A DNA stretch of 64,000 nt from JAPOXR01 sp965199765 (GTDB lineage Bacteria > Pseudomonadota > Alphaproteobacteria > Rhodobacterales > Rhodobacteraceae). The stretch is taken from contig CBDATC010000002.1 in NCBI GenBank assembly GCA_965199765.1, positions 1,364,001-1,428,000 on the forward strand, written 5' to 3'. The translations under genes were made by a program, and so were the position numbers. The stretch's first letter is position 1, and the number at the start of each line of letters is the position of its first letter. Positions 8,640 through 18,183 of the stretch are shown piece by piece. The notes beneath the pieces are model-generated. The model ran no database searches, was not told where the DNA came from, and saw nothing but the letters and a program-made list of their open reading frames with translations.

Positions 8640-9690
8640 CTCGGGTTACTTCAAAAGTGTCCGTCCGAGGTGGTCCTTGGCATCCAAATCCGTTCCGGCC
8701 TCAAGCGGAATCCACGCGATCTCCGGCCAGTATTCTTCGGCGATATGGAGAGGAGTTCGTCCGGCAGCGTCGACAGCATCATAGCGATTGATCAGAGTCT
8801 TCAGACTTCAGCTGTTCGACCTAAGCACAGCCTCCTGCAGCGGTCCGCCTTCGGAGGCGACGCACCGGTACCCGCGCGAGCGCACGGAGCGTGTTGTGCA
8901 GGTGTTCTGGCCAGCCGCAGCTCCATTTCCAGATGATCCACTGCCAGAATTCATGTGCATCGTCCGATAGCACTACCCGGAATTTGCCTGATTACTTATC
9001 CACCGACTCGTAAGTTTCATCTTCGGGTGGGCCGTCGAGATTGGTGACCGAGTCCTGTTGACAGTCTTGATATTCCGGCCGCCAAAAGCCCCCGTTGCCC
9101 AGCTCTGCGAAAACGGGAATGATCAGAGCTCCGGATGTTCCCTCATACAGCCGCTGCAAAAAAGTCGACCGCCACGCTGTCCTATCTTCGGGTCGCATTC
9201 TGCATCCCGTCGATAAAATAGCAAGAGGACGGCTGATGCTCCGGAAAATGCCGTCAAACGATTCCGAGCCTGAGTTAAGGCTGAATTCCTCCATCCCGGG
9301 GATGCCGAAACCCGACAGGAGCTTCAATTGATTTCGGCCTCTTTCGATCAGAGTTATTTCTCGATGATGCAACTCTTCACTGACATCGCCGAGACGGTAC
9401 AGCGCATTGACGAAGAGCAAGACGGCGTCCGGCGCTCCGACCCGGTAAAGGCTTCAATCCGATCCATCTGCAGCTTTTCCTAAAGCGAAGTTTTTTCAGC
9501 GCCAGGCACACCTTGGACCAGCATCGCGGCTCCAGCGCTTGGCCTTTGTTTGCCGATTTTGTCCCATACCTCGCGGATGCGACGCATTATCCGACCTATT
9601 TCGTCCTCCCGCACAGCGAAGCGCTCATGGAGTTGAAGGTCTGTGCCGTCTGTAAAGGACAGCAGCTCTTCAATATCTGCTTTGGCTTCC
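8640..9690 (-). pseudogene. Decayed paralogue of the ATPase-ankyrin gene
   Basis: Minus-strand translation in several frames follows the intact gene at 26025-27527 from N- to C-terminus. Near 9640-9540 it reads 'EDEIGRIMRRI' and then a Walker A remnant 'GVPGAEKTSL' (intact: 'GAPGAGKTSL') followed at once by a stop. Near 9180-9000 come 'TSGALIIPVFAEL' and the 'PPEDETYESVDK' segment. Near 8935-8875 is 'CGWPEHLHNTLRALA', and near 8765-8690 is the ankyrin repeat 'GRTPLHIAEEYWPEI'. Frameshifts, a nonsense codon, a lost Walker glycine and a deletion between the winged-helix and ankyrin parts show it is dead. The boundaries are approximate. Confidence 0.82.
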
Positions 9691-9950
9691 GATCAAAGTT
9701 CCGTTCAGGAGCCGGCTGTGCGGCGTTGGATTCGAAAACCCGAAGACATGATCATTCTCACGCTGCGCACACCAGCAATGGATTGATCTCGGATAAGAAA
9801 GTGCTGCGGGTAAGACTGCTTTTGGGTAAACAAACCAAGCCATATCCGCACCTCAATACCTTGCGAACCTTGCACATCTTTCCGCAAAAATATAGGTGCG
9901 CCGAGTCTAATTCACGGTGCTCGCCGAGGACCGAAGCGGGGAATCCAGCC

Positions 9951-12900
9951 ATGCCCAAGAGAACAGACATTAGCTCTATCATGGTGATCGGCGCCGGACC
10001 GATCATCATCGGTCAAGCCTGTGAATTCGACTACTCGGGAACTCAGGCATGCAAAGCGCTGCGTGAAGATGGCTACCGCATCATTTTATTGAATTCCAAT
10101 CCAGCCACGATCATGACAGATCCCGTGATGGCCGACGCAACTTATGTTGAGCCGATTACCGCGGAAATTGTGACCCAAATCATTGAGCGCGAGCGTCCCG
10201 ATGCACTGCTCCCGACAATGGGCGGTCAAACCGCGCTGAACACCGCATTGGAAGTCGCCGAAGCCGGTGTCTTGGAAAACTTCGGCGTCGAATTGATCGG
10301 CGCCGGCAAAGAAGCCATACGCAAAGCGGAAGACCGAAAGCTGTTTCGAGACGCCATGGACAGCATCGGATTGGAGAGTCCCAAATCAGCAATCGCCACC
10401 GATCTAGACGAAGCATTGGCGGCGCTGGATCAAATTGGTCTCCCAGCGATCATCCGGCCCGCCTATACGCTCGGCGGAACCGGAGGCGGGGTGGCATTCA
10501 ACAACGATGACTTCGAAAAACTCTCCCAGATCGGGCTCGAAACCTCTCCGGTTCACCAGATTCTCATTGATGAAAGCCTGCTAGGCTGGAAAGAATTCGA
10601 AATGGAGGTCGTGCGTGACCAGGCAGACAATGCAATCATCATTTGCTCAATTGAGAATGTCGATCCAATGGGGGTCCATACAGGCGACTCAATCACTGTC
10701 GCGCCTGCACTCACCCTAACCGACAAAGAATACCAGCGAATGCGTAACGGCTCGATCGCCGTGCTGCGCGAAATCGGAGTGGAAACCGGTGGCTCCAATG
10801 TGCAGTGGGCAATCGATCCGCGAACCGGACGCATGGTCATCATCGAAATGAACCCGCGAGTTTCGCGATCATCCGCTTTGGCTTCAAAAGCAACCGGCTT
10901 CCCGATCGCCAAAGTCGCTGCCCGCCTAGCGGTCGGATACACGCTCGACGAACTCAAAAACGACATCACCAAAGTAACTCCCGCTTCGTTTGAACCTGCG
11001 ATCGACTACATCGTTACAAAAGTCCCTCGATTTGCATTCGAAAAATTCCCCGGCGCCAAGCCGGAACTGACAACGGCAATGAAGTCGGTTGGCGAAGTGA
11101 TGGCGATCGGACGCACTTTTCACGAAAGCCTGCAAAAGGCCTTCGCCTCGCTTGAAACCGGATTGAATGGTCTTGATGAAATAGAAATCGAAGGTGCGCC
11201 CGAACGAGCGGCAATCATACGTTCTCTATCCGAACGCACTCCCGACAGGCTGCGCTTGACTGCCCAAGCCATGCGTTTCGGACTGACAGACAAAGAAATC
11301 AATGCAGCAACCAGCTACGATCCCTGGTTCATCGCGAGGATCCGTGAAATCGTCGACGCAGAAGCCGCCGTCAAAGCACACGGTCTTCCCGATGATGAAA
11401 GCCAGCTCCGACATCTCAAAATGCTGGGATTCACCGATACGCGGCTTGCTGTCCTGACCGGCACAAATCGCCAGGTTGTTCGATCGGCCAGAATTCAGCA
11501 TGGCGTGACTCCTGTCTATAAACGCATTGACACCTGTGCGGCTGAGTTCGAGGCCCTTACACCTTATTTGTACTCCACCTATGAAACGCCCAGCATGGGT
11601 AATGTTGAATGCGAGTCATTTCCTACCGATCGAAAAAAAATCGTCGTGCTGGGCGGCGGTCCAAACCGGATCGGGCAAGGAATCGAGTTTGATTATTGCT
11701 GTTGTCATGCCTGCATGGCCCTGAGCGCCGCGGGTTTTGAAACCATAATGGTCAATTGCAATCCGGAGACTGTGTCCACCGATTACGACACCTCCGACCG
11801 GCTCTACTTCGAGCCGCTGGCGCTCGAACATGTCATGGAAATCTTATCCAAAGAATCCAGCAATGGCGAACTCGTCGGCGTTATTGTTCAATTCGGCGGT
11901 CAAACTCCGCTCAAACTCGCTTCGGATATCGAAGCTGCAGGGTTCCCGATTCTCGGCACGCTCCCGTCCGCGATCGACCAAGCCGAAGACCGTGAGCAAT
12001 TCAAGCAGCTCCTCCACAGACTTCAGCTAAAGCAACCGAATAACGGGACCGCGACTTCACTTGAAGGCGCTCGGATTGTCGCCGAGAAAGTCGGATATCC
12101 GGTCGTCGTCCGCCCATCCTATGTGCTCGGGGGGAGAGCAATGGAAATCGTGCGCGACAACGAGCAGCTCACCCGCTATATGCATGAAGCGGTTGCCGCC
12201 TCAGGCGACAATCCGGTGCTGATTGATCAATTTCTCCCAGATGCTGTTGAAGTCGATGTCGACGCTCTCTCGGATGGGCGCGATGTTCATATTGCGGGCG
12301 TTATGCAGCACATCGAACTTGCCGGCATTCATTCCGGCGACAGCGCATGTTCGCTTCCTCCTTACTCGCTGCCTGACTCCGTTGTCGCCGAACTCAAGCA
12401 GCAGACCCGTGAAATGGCGGTTGCGCTGGGCGTTGTCGGATTTATGAATGTTCAGTTTGCTGTTCAAAACGGCAAGATCTTTGTTCTGGAAGTGAACCCT
12501 CGCGCGTCAAGAACCGTGCCGTTTGTCGCTAAGGCGATCGGTTCGCCGATCGCCTCAATCGCTGCGCGTCTGATGGCTGGAGCCAACTTGTCCGAGTTCG
12601 ATATTCCCGAAGCGGAAACCAATCACTATTCGGCGAAGGAAGTGGCACTTCCGTTTTCGCGCTTCCCCGGTGTGGATGCTCTATTAGGACCTGAGATGCG
12701 TTCCACCGGTGAAGCGATGGGCCATGATTCGACTTTTGAGCAGGCCTTTTTGAAGGCCCAAAGGGGTGCCGGAATTCGCCTGCCCACTTCCGGTCAAGTC
12801 CTCGTTTCAGTTAAAGACAGCGACAAAACAGCCGCAATGATTGAAACTGCCCGGGTCTTTTCGAACCTTGGATTTGGCTTGTTCGCCACTCATGGCACTG

Positions 12901-13187
12901 CCGAATTTTTTGAACGGCATGGCATCGAGTGCAAAAGGATCAACAAGATTTACGAAGGACGCCCAAACATCGTTGATGCATTGAAAGACAATAAAATCAA
13001 TCTTGTGATCAATTCCGCAGACGGCGGTCAATCGGCAGCCGACAGTTTAGTCATTCGCGCATCCGCCATCGCGGTCAATGTTCCGAATTGCACGACAGCA
13101 GCGGCCGCACATGTCATTGCCAAAGCCATCATGGCGCGCAGCCAAAACCCGTTCACAATCCGCACTCTGCAGTCAATTTGCAATTGA
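9951..13187 (+). CDS. carB: Carbamoyl-phosphate synthase large subunit
   Basis: A 1078-residue enzyme making carbamoyl phosphate from bicarbonate, ammonia (delivered by CarA) and two ATP, for arginine and pyrimidine synthesis. Two homologous halves are visible: the first opens with 'MVIGAGPIIIGQACEFDYSG' and the second with 'VVLGGGPNRIGQGIEFDYCC'. Each carries an ATP-grasp domain. A C-terminal MGS-like allosteric domain follows. The ATG at 9951 is chosen because the family N-terminus begins there. The frame stays open upstream to 9513, but that stretch is the antisense of a pseudogene and would give an unnatural N-terminus. carA is not adjacent. Confidence 0.97.
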   Translation: MPKRTDISSIMVIGAGPIIIGQACEFDYSGTQACKALREDGYRIILLNSNPATIMTDPVMADATYVEPITAEIVTQIIERERPDALLPTMGGQTALNTALEVAEAGVLENFGVELIGAGKEAIRKAEDRKLFRDAMDSIGLESPKSAIATDLDEALAALDQIGLPAIIRPAYTLGGTGGGVAFNNDDFEKLSQIGLETSPVHQILIDESLLGWKEFEMEVVRDQADNAIIICSIENVDPMGVHTGDSITVAPALTLTDKEYQRMRNGSIAVLREIGVETGGSNVQWAIDPRTGRMVIIEMNPRVSRSSALASKATGFPIAKVAARLAVGYTLDELKNDITKVTPASFEPAIDYIVTKVPRFAFEKFPGAKPELTTAMKSVGEVMAIGRTFHESLQKAFASLETGLNGLDEIEIEGAPERAAIIRSLSERTPDRLRLTAQAMRFGLTDKEINAATSYDPWFIARIREIVDAEAAVKAHGLPDDESQLRHLKMLGFTDTRLAVLTGTNRQVVRSARIQHGVTPVYKRIDTCAAEFEALTPYLYSTYETPSMGNVECESFPTDRKKIVVLGGGPNRIGQGIEFDYCCCHACMALSAAGFETIMVNCNPETVSTDYDTSDRLYFEPLALEHVMEILSKESSNGELVGVIVQFGGQTPLKLASDIEAAGFPILGTLPSAIDQAEDREQFKQLLHRLQLKQPNNGTATSLEGARIVAEKVGYPVVVRPSYVLGGRAMEIVRDNEQLTRYMHEAVAASGDNPVLIDQFLPDAVEVDVDALSDGRDVHIAGVMQHIELAGIHSGDSACSLPPYSLPDSVVAELKQQTREMAVALGVVGFMNVQFAVQNGKIFVLEVNPRASRTVPFVAKAIGSPIASIAARLMAGANLSEFDIPEAETNHYSAKEVALPFSRFPGVDALLGPEMRSTGEAMGHDSTFEQAFLKAQRGAGIRLPTSGQVLVSVKDSDKTAAMIETARVFSNLGFGLFATHGTAEFFERHGIECKRINKIYEGRPNIVDALKDNKINLVINSADGGQSAADSLVIRASAIAVNVPNCTTAAAAHVIAKAIMARSQNPFTIRTLQSICN

Positions 13188-13627
13188 GGAAGGAACTGTC
13201 TTCGCGGAAACGGGTTCGACCAGATTACCTAAATTCGGACAGACCTTGCTTCGCTTAACTGCCTTCCTATCATTCGCTGCACGACCCATGCAGATTCAAC
13301 TGGACTTAACGATCGGTAAATCGAGATGCCCCCGATAACAGGCCAAAACAAGAAAGTCAGAACAATTCAGCCTTGCAGCGTCTGGAATATCCGGAGCTTT
13401 GTGTTTGCGTTGGAAAACCCTGATCAAGACGTCGAACGCAATTTCGTCCAGTTCTGCCAATCCCCATCCATCACCCCGTCCTCGGCCAAGTCCCCTCTTG
13501 AGCGAACGTACGGAATGTTTAATCCACCATATTCTGACGCAATTGGTAAGACTTCAATTTTTGGCGTTTGGCGGCGTTGCACCCCGATCGGTTCCGGATC
13601 TAGGATTTTGATCTGAACCTCATGTCG
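13188..13627. other. Convergent intergenic region between carB and the Gfo/Idh gene
   Basis: About 440 bp. No standard gene or clear terminator hairpin with a T-run is seen. On the minus strand the frame of the oxidoreductase continues open for 67 codons after its TGA, to a stop at 13424-13426. That stretch has a protein-like composition but no recognised family. Confidence 0.5.
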
Positions 13628-14647
13628 TCAACGCCCTTTTTCAACGAACGAAGGATACTTGATCTCGACAGCGGCATTGCATTGCATCGACTGCATACCC
13701 GCGTGCGCGATGCATTCGGCAACAAGGCCGTCTTCCAGCCTGGGAAATGTTCCGGTGGGTTGCGTGATTTCCTTTATGAAGGCAGACAGTTCTTTTGCGT
13801 AGGACGCATGAAACCGATCAAACCAGTGCTGATGAAGCCCCGACCGGACAGCTTGGTCACCGCGGTACTTCACAATTTCCATTGCAGCAGGCGCCTGTGA
13901 CTCAACACGACCGCCACTTCCGAAGATCTCTATTCGCTCATCGTAACCGTAGTTGGTCCTGCGGCTGAAATCCAAACTGCAGAATGCTCCGCTTTCCATG
14001 CTCAATACAATGACGACACTGTCGGAATCCCCCAATTCCGCGAATTTGGGTTCGATGAGACATCTGCCCGCAGCGTAGATTTCTCTCGGTCGTTCGCCGC
14101 TCAGCCAACACGCCAAATCGAAAAAATGCGAACCCTTATCCCGCAGTTGACCGCCAGAAACACCAATATATTCCAGTTTGGGCAAGGCCTGCGTTCGTGA
14201 GGTCATGCGCATCAATTCAATACGCCCGGCTGCTCCCTCGTCGATGGCGCACTTCAATGCTTGATGCTGCGGATCAAATCTGCGGCAGAACCCAATCCCT
14301 GCTAACACACCTTCTGCCTGAACCGCTTCGACCGTGCCGCATGCAGCATCCCAAGCAAGATCAATTGGTTTTTCCAACAAAAAAGGTTTTCCGGCGACCG
14401 CACAGGCCATTGCGAGATGGCTGTGCGCATCGGTGGATGCAGCGATAACAACCGCATCAACCTCGTCGCTCCGTACGATATCTTCAACGGAATTGGCTTT
14501 TTTTGCACGATACTCGCGCGCAACTGCTTCGGCTGCCTTGTCATCGACATCAAATACCAAACCGAGACCAGCCTCGGGGTTGGCATCGATATTTTGGGCA
14601 TGAACGCGGCCGATCACACCTGCCCCAATGAGCGCGAACTGAATCAC
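13628..14647 (-). CDS. Gfo/Idh/MocA family NAD(P)-dependent oxidoreductase
   Basis: A 339-residue protein with an N-terminal Rossmann fold 'ALIGAGVIGRVHAQNI', the family motif 'EKPIDL' (catalytic-site Lys near residue 94), and a C-terminal alpha/beta domain. It looks closest to inositol 2-dehydrogenase-like enzymes that oxidise or reduce a hydroxyl of a cyclitol or sugar; the substrate is not certain. The start is a GTG preceded by a strong GGAGGA ribosome-binding site at proper spacing. It lies 39 bp downstream of the 2-hydroxyacid dehydrogenase gene on the same strand and is probably co-transcribed with it. Confidence 0.88.
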   Translation of the reverse strand: MIQFALIGAGVIGRVHAQNIDANPEAGLGLVFDVDDKAAEAVAREYRAKKANSVEDIVRSDEVDAVVIAASTDAHSHLAMACAVAGKPFLLEKPIDLAWDAACGTVEAVQAEGVLAGIGFCRRFDPQHQALKCAIDEGAAGRIELMRMTSRTQALPKLEYIGVSGGQLRDKGSHFFDLACWLSGERPREIYAAGRCLIEPKFAELGDSDSVVIVLSMESGAFCSLDFSRRTNYGYDERIEIFGSGGRVESQAPAAMEIVKYRGDQAVRSGLHQHWFDRFHASYAKELSAFIKEITQPTGTFPRLEDGLVAECIAHAGMQSMQCNAAVEIKYPSFVEKGR

Positions 14648-14686
14648 TGTGCATTTCCTCCGGATTCTCGTCAGTGATTGAAACGC

Positions 14687-15649
14687 CTAAACAGTGTTGG
14701 GAACATCTTCTCCTGCAAAAAATGCCTTAAGATTGTCCAGAGCCATGAATCCCATTGCTTCACGGACTTCCAAAACCGAAGTCCCAAGATGCGGAAGCAG
14801 CACGACGTTTTCCATCTTGATCAATGCTTCGGGCACCGCTGGTTCAAACTCATAAACATCCAGCCCAGCGCCACCGATCGCATCTTGCTGCAATGCTTGG
14901 ATCAAGGCCGACTCATCAATAACATCACCCCGTGAAATGTTAACTAGAATCGCGTGCCGCTGCATCTGGCTGAGCAATTCCGCATTAACCATGTGAGTCG
15001 AACCCGGTCCGCCGCGCACCGCAACGACCACGAAGTCTGCAGCCTGCATAACCTGCTCCGGTGTTTCCAACTGTTCGGCGGGAACTTCTGGGGCTTCGAC
15101 CTTTGATCTGTTGTAAAATACGACCTTCATTCCAAATCCGAAGTGACAGCGGCGAGCCACAGTCTTGCCGATACGCCCCATGCCAAGAATGCCGAGAGTG
15201 CTTCCATAGACGCTGCTTCCGAGCATTTGCGTCGGCTGCCAGCCGGTCCACTGGCCCGATCTTACCAATCGGTCGCCTTCCATACCTCTTCGCGCGACAG
15301 CAAGCATCAGCAATACAGCAATATCCGCCGTCGCTTCGGTAACCGCGCCAGGCGTGTTGGTAACGGTAATACCATGCCAAGCCGCCGCTGCCACATCAAT
15401 GTGATTATATCCCGCGCCGAAATTCGCCAGAATTCGGCACCGCAATCGACGCGAAGAGGAAAATGCCTCTGTGCTGAACTTATCTCCCAACGTCGGAACA
15501 ACGCCGTCCCACGACTGCAGACACTCTCTTGCCTCCTCCAAAGTCATTGGACCGGAAGTCCTTCGAATTTCGCAATCGTAATCGGCAGCCGCTTTATCCA
15601 TCACTGCTTTGGGCAGCATTCTGGAAAAGAGTATCTTCGGTTTCGTCAT
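14687..15649 (-). CDS. D-2-hydroxyacid dehydrogenase (glyoxylate/hydroxypyruvate reductase-like)
   Basis: A 320-residue NAD(P)-dependent enzyme. Visible features: the Rossmann motif 'LGILGMGRIGKTVARR', the substrate/catalytic Arg in 'NISRGDVID', and the catalytic His in 'LLPHLGTS'. The family reduces 2-keto acids such as glyoxylate or hydroxypyruvate. The ATG at 15649 is preferred over an upstream in-frame start at 15691 because it overlaps the stop of the preceding csaA-like gene (TGATG) and gives the usual N-terminus 'MTKPKILFSR'. It is part of the minus-strand run ybjN-proC-csaA-dehydrogenase-Gfo/Idh. Confidence 0.9.
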   Translation of the reverse strand: MTKPKILFSRMLPKAVMDKAAADYDCEIRRTSGPMTLEEARECLQSWDGVVPTLGDKFSTEAFSSSRRLRCRILANFGAGYNHIDVAAAAWHGITVTNTPGAVTEATADIAVLLMLAVARRGMEGDRLVRSGQWTGWQPTQMLGSSVYGSTLGILGMGRIGKTVARRCHFGFGMKVVFYNRSKVEAPEVPAEQLETPEQVMQAADFVVVAVRGGPGSTHMVNAELLSQMQRHAILVNISRGDVIDESALIQALQQDAIGGAGLDVYEFEPAVPEALIKMENVVLLPHLGTSVLEVREAMGFMALDNLKAFFAGEDVPNTV

Positions 15650-15987
15650 CAGAACAATTTCCCGCCAATGGGCACGGCTTTGTCCGGACATATCAGAACG
15701 ACTTCACCGTCAGCATCAGGAAACCCCAGCACCAAAACCTCGGAAAGAAACTTTCCGATCTGACGCGGGGGAAAATTCACAACCGCGATCACTTGGCGAC
15801 CGATGAGCTCGTCCGCTTCATAGTGCGCGGTGATCTGAGCCGAGCTCTTCTTCGCGCCGATTTCAGACCCGAAATCGACCCAAAGCTTTATCGCTGGCTT
15901 CCTCGCCTCTGGGTAGGGCTTGGCATCAACAACGGTTCCAACTCTGATATCGACCTTTTGAAAATCCTCAAAGCTGATTTCAGGCAT
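15649..15987 (-). CDS. CsaA-like tRNA-binding protein
   Basis: A 112-residue single-domain OB-fold protein of the EMAP II/CsaA type ('DFQKVDIRVGTVVDAKPYPEARKP'). The full length matches CsaA/YgjH. Members bind tRNA and have been described as chaperone-like. It sits one base after proC on the same strand, and its stop overlaps the next start. The family identity is clear; the cellular role is not defined by the sequence. Confidence 0.9.
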   Translation of the reverse strand: MPEISFEDFQKVDIRVGTVVDAKPYPEARKPAIKLWVDFGSEIGAKKSSAQITAHYEADELIGRQVIAVVNFPPRQIGKFLSEVLVLGFPDADGEVVLICPDKAVPIGGKLF

Positions 15988-15988
15988 C

Positions 15989-16801
15989 TCACCGGCCCAA
16001 TTCTCGGCTGCGCTCTGCGGCTGCCCTTACTGAACCTTGCAAGATTCTTGCAAGGCCGGAGTCTTTATTCATGAGAATTTTCAGTGCTGCTTCGGTTGTT
16101 CCGTTTGGCGATGTCACATCAATTCTTAATTGGCTTGGACTGTTCTTTGCCGCCAATGCCAGTTTTCCCGCGCCTGCAACCGTGGCCTTAGCCAGTTTCA
16201 TCGCCAATTCCGCCGATAGGCCTTCTGCTTCGCCTGCGGCCGCCAGTCCTTCAATGAAGTTAAATACATATGCGGGCCCGGAACCTGAGACGGCGGTTAC
16301 TGCATCCAACTGTTCTTCGTTATCCAGTGAAACTGTTTCTCCGACTGCGGAAAGCAGCTTCTCAGCGAGCAAAAGACCTTCGGAAGTTGCAGCTTCATTA
16401 CCTACAAACGCAGATATGCCATGGCCTATCGCGGCAGGAGTGTTCGGCATAGAGCGCACAACCGGTGTTCCCAGACCAAAGATTTTTTCCAATTCGGCGA
16501 TTCGAACACCTGCGGCGATCGACAGCACAACTGAATCACCGCCACCGATGGCGGCGATCTGTTGGACGGCATCGGCCAGTATCTGCGGTTTGACAGCCAA
16601 AACGCATACAGCCGGGCGCTTGGACCGGAGTCCGGAATTTAAGACGACTGGCTGCGCGCGCAGCCAATCCGAAGGCTTCGGCTCAATCACGGAAACTGCG
16701 CTCGGTTTGATCCCCGCGGCCAGCCACCCTTTGAGCAGGGCCGATCCCATCTTTCCGCATCCCAGCAGAAGCACGCCGCGCTCATTCAAAATTTTCATCA
16801 T
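15989..16801 (-). CDS. proC: Pyrroline-5-carboxylate reductase
   Basis: A 270-residue cytoplasmic enzyme reducing 1-pyrroline-5-carboxylate to proline, the last step of proline synthesis. The N-terminal Rossmann motif is 'VLLLGCGKMGSALLKGWL'. The C-terminal dimer domain contains the signature 'VTAVSGSGPAYVFNFIEGLA' and 'DVTSPNGTTEAAL'. GTG at 16804 and ATGs at 16801 and 16798 are adjacent; an ATG is preferred. It lies 36 bp after the ybjN-type gene, a common alphaproteobacterial neighbourhood. Confidence 0.95.
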   Translation of the reverse strand: MMKILNERGVLLLGCGKMGSALLKGWLAAGIKPSAVSVIEPKPSDWLRAQPVVLNSGLRSKRPAVCVLAVKPQILADAVQQIAAIGGGDSVVLSIAAGVRIAELEKIFGLGTPVVRSMPNTPAAIGHGISAFVGNEAATSEGLLLAEKLLSAVGETVSLDNEEQLDAVTAVSGSGPAYVFNFIEGLAAAGEAEGLSAELAMKLAKATVAGAGKLALAAKNSPSQLRIDVTSPNGTTEAALKILMNKDSGLARILQGSVRAAAERSRELGR

Positions 16802-16837
16802 CACAATTTTGCGCTCGCTGACGGAGAAATGCCTGAG

Positions 16838-17341
16838 CTAACACGCCCCGGCAGGTTCTGCACATGCCAAATCAAGCACGGATTCAATGTCAGCATCGCC
16901 GTGCGCCGCCGAAAGGAACACCGGAAAGATCATGTCGCATTGCAAAACACTGGAGTGCACGATGTTTTGAACGTAATGTCCGTCCAATTGCTCGCCTTCT
17001 TCGACCCAATAGGTTCGCTTGAGCGCACAGACCTTTTCATTGGCTTTCAATAGAAAACAACCGGTTTCCAACTGCCAGTTTGCCGCATTGATTGCTTCCA
17101 ACAGCCGAAGCATCCCACCCTCGATGACCGGAATTTCAAAGCTGGTATTTACGATCAATGTCCGTTTGGCGGCAGCCCACTCAAAAACGGTTACAAAATT
17201 CCGCCAATGCCCTTCCAGTTCGATGACAAACCTGTCCGGCGAGATTCTCTGGCAATGCCAGCCCAATGACACGAAATAATATTCAACCGTATCAAGCGGG
17301 CTGCTGAATTCATCCAAAAATTCAAAGTCGGTTTGCTGCAA
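16838..17341 (-). CDS. YbjN domain-containing protein
   Basis: A 167-residue protein with the YbjN fold, recognisable by 'VEYYFVSLGWHCQRI', 'EGHWRNFVTVFEWA' and the 'AINAANWQLETGCFLL' segment. It is cytoplasmic and found next to proC in many alphaproteobacteria; a sensory or chaperone role has been suggested for the family but is not established. The only start at the expected place is a TTG at 17341, so the N-terminus is uncertain. It is the first gene of the minus-strand run leading to proC. Confidence 0.8.
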   Translation of the reverse strand: MQQTDFEFLDEFSSPLDTVEYYFVSLGWHCQRISPDRFVIELEGHWRNFVTVFEWAAAKRTLIVNTSFEIPVIEGGMLRLLEAINAANWQLETGCFLLKANEKVCALKRTYWVEEGEQLDGHYVQNIVHSSVLQCDMIFPVFLSAAHGDADIESVLDLACAEPAGAC

Positions 17342-17815
17342 AGCTGTCTCTTTCCCATATGCTGTAGCAATCCTGACTATCTACACTGCGACAAAGAATC
17401 AAGGTATAGTCGATTTGCAGTTTGCTTCCACGATTGGTGGTGGACGCTATATGTAGAGTTGTCAAGTATTTGTTGCGGATGTCAGCATATGGGACACACG
17501 GTGAAGCGGAACGGGAAGCTGAATAGGGAATAATGCGGAGCTGAGCGTAAAATTTGGTGTTCAATCAAGCTTTTGTCGATGCTTTTGCAACGCGTTGCCG
17601 GCAATCATCGGATTGCCGGCGCCGGGGTTTGGCTGAGCTTGAGTCGGCATTATCCGCACAGTGCCCTCATACTGCCGGAAAAGCACGAACAATCAGCCGC
17701 GAGGAGCGGAATCCGATGCCGCCCGCCTACGCAAGATCAATTTAAACAAGCGGCGCTTGGCGCTGCACACCCAAGATTTGAAACCGTTCAGGATCGACTA
17801 TGCGAGCGAACGAAT
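17342..17815. other. Intergenic region upstream of ybjN and downstream of ubiK
   Basis: About 470 bp with no convincing gene. It contains a perfect 9-bp hairpin (annotated separately). Promoter signals for the minus-strand ybjN-proC run should lie near 17350-17450, but none is distinct enough to call. Confidence 0.5.
17597..17620. other. Perfect 9-bp inverted repeat
   Basis: GCCGGCAAT and ATTGCCGGC flank a 6-base loop (CATCGG). The stem is perfect and GC-rich but no T-run follows on either strand. It could be a factor-assisted terminator for ubiK or a repeated extragenic palindrome. Confidence 0.5.
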
Positions 17816-18094
17816 TTATTCACTTGTTGTGCCGACGTCCGAATCGGTGTTGTGAAGCATGGCTTCAACTTGACTGATTCTATCGCGAAGCACCTCATTT
17901 TCGGCAAGCGCCTTTTGTGCCATGAGACGAAAGGCTTCAAATTCATCCCGCGTTACAAGTTTGCGCTCTGCGACCCAACGATCAAACCAGCTGCTTAAGG
18001 CCGTATCGAACTCGACTCTAGCCTCCTGAGCAACACCCATGGCATTTGTCATAAGCTGGGCCAAATCTTCAAAGAGCTTGCTCTTCGTTTGCAT
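17816..18094 (-). CDS. ubiK: UbiK/BMFP family accessory factor
   Basis: A 92-residue protein of the BMFP/UbiK family: an amphipathic N-terminal helix ('LFEDLAQLMTNAMGVAQEA'), a middle helix with conserved Trp ('SSWFDRW'), the segment 'TRDEFEAFRLMAQKALAEN', and a coiled-coil C-terminus. UbiK assists ubiquinone biosynthesis in proteobacteria. The ATG at 18094 gives the family N-terminus; an upstream ATG at 18196 would add 34 unrelated residues. It is divergent from lgt, with about 90 bp between the starts, a typical alphaproteobacterial arrangement. Confidence 0.88.
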   Translation of the reverse strand: MQTKSKLFEDLAQLMTNAMGVAQEARVEFDTALSSWFDRWVAERKLVTRDEFEAFRLMAQKALAENEVLRDRISQVEAMLHNTDSDVGTTSE

Positions 18095-18183
18095 CTTCAC
18101 CCTCGAATAACTAGCAATATGTCGTAATATGGTGGTTCGTTGCTGAATTCCAAGTGACGCTGCCGAAACTTTCGGCGCATAGA

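Noticed and set aside
9513..9950. N-terminal extension of carB by 146 codons
   Set aside because: The stretch is mostly the antisense of the ATPase-ankyrin pseudogene and has no similarity to CarB; the family N-terminus begins at the ATG at 9951.
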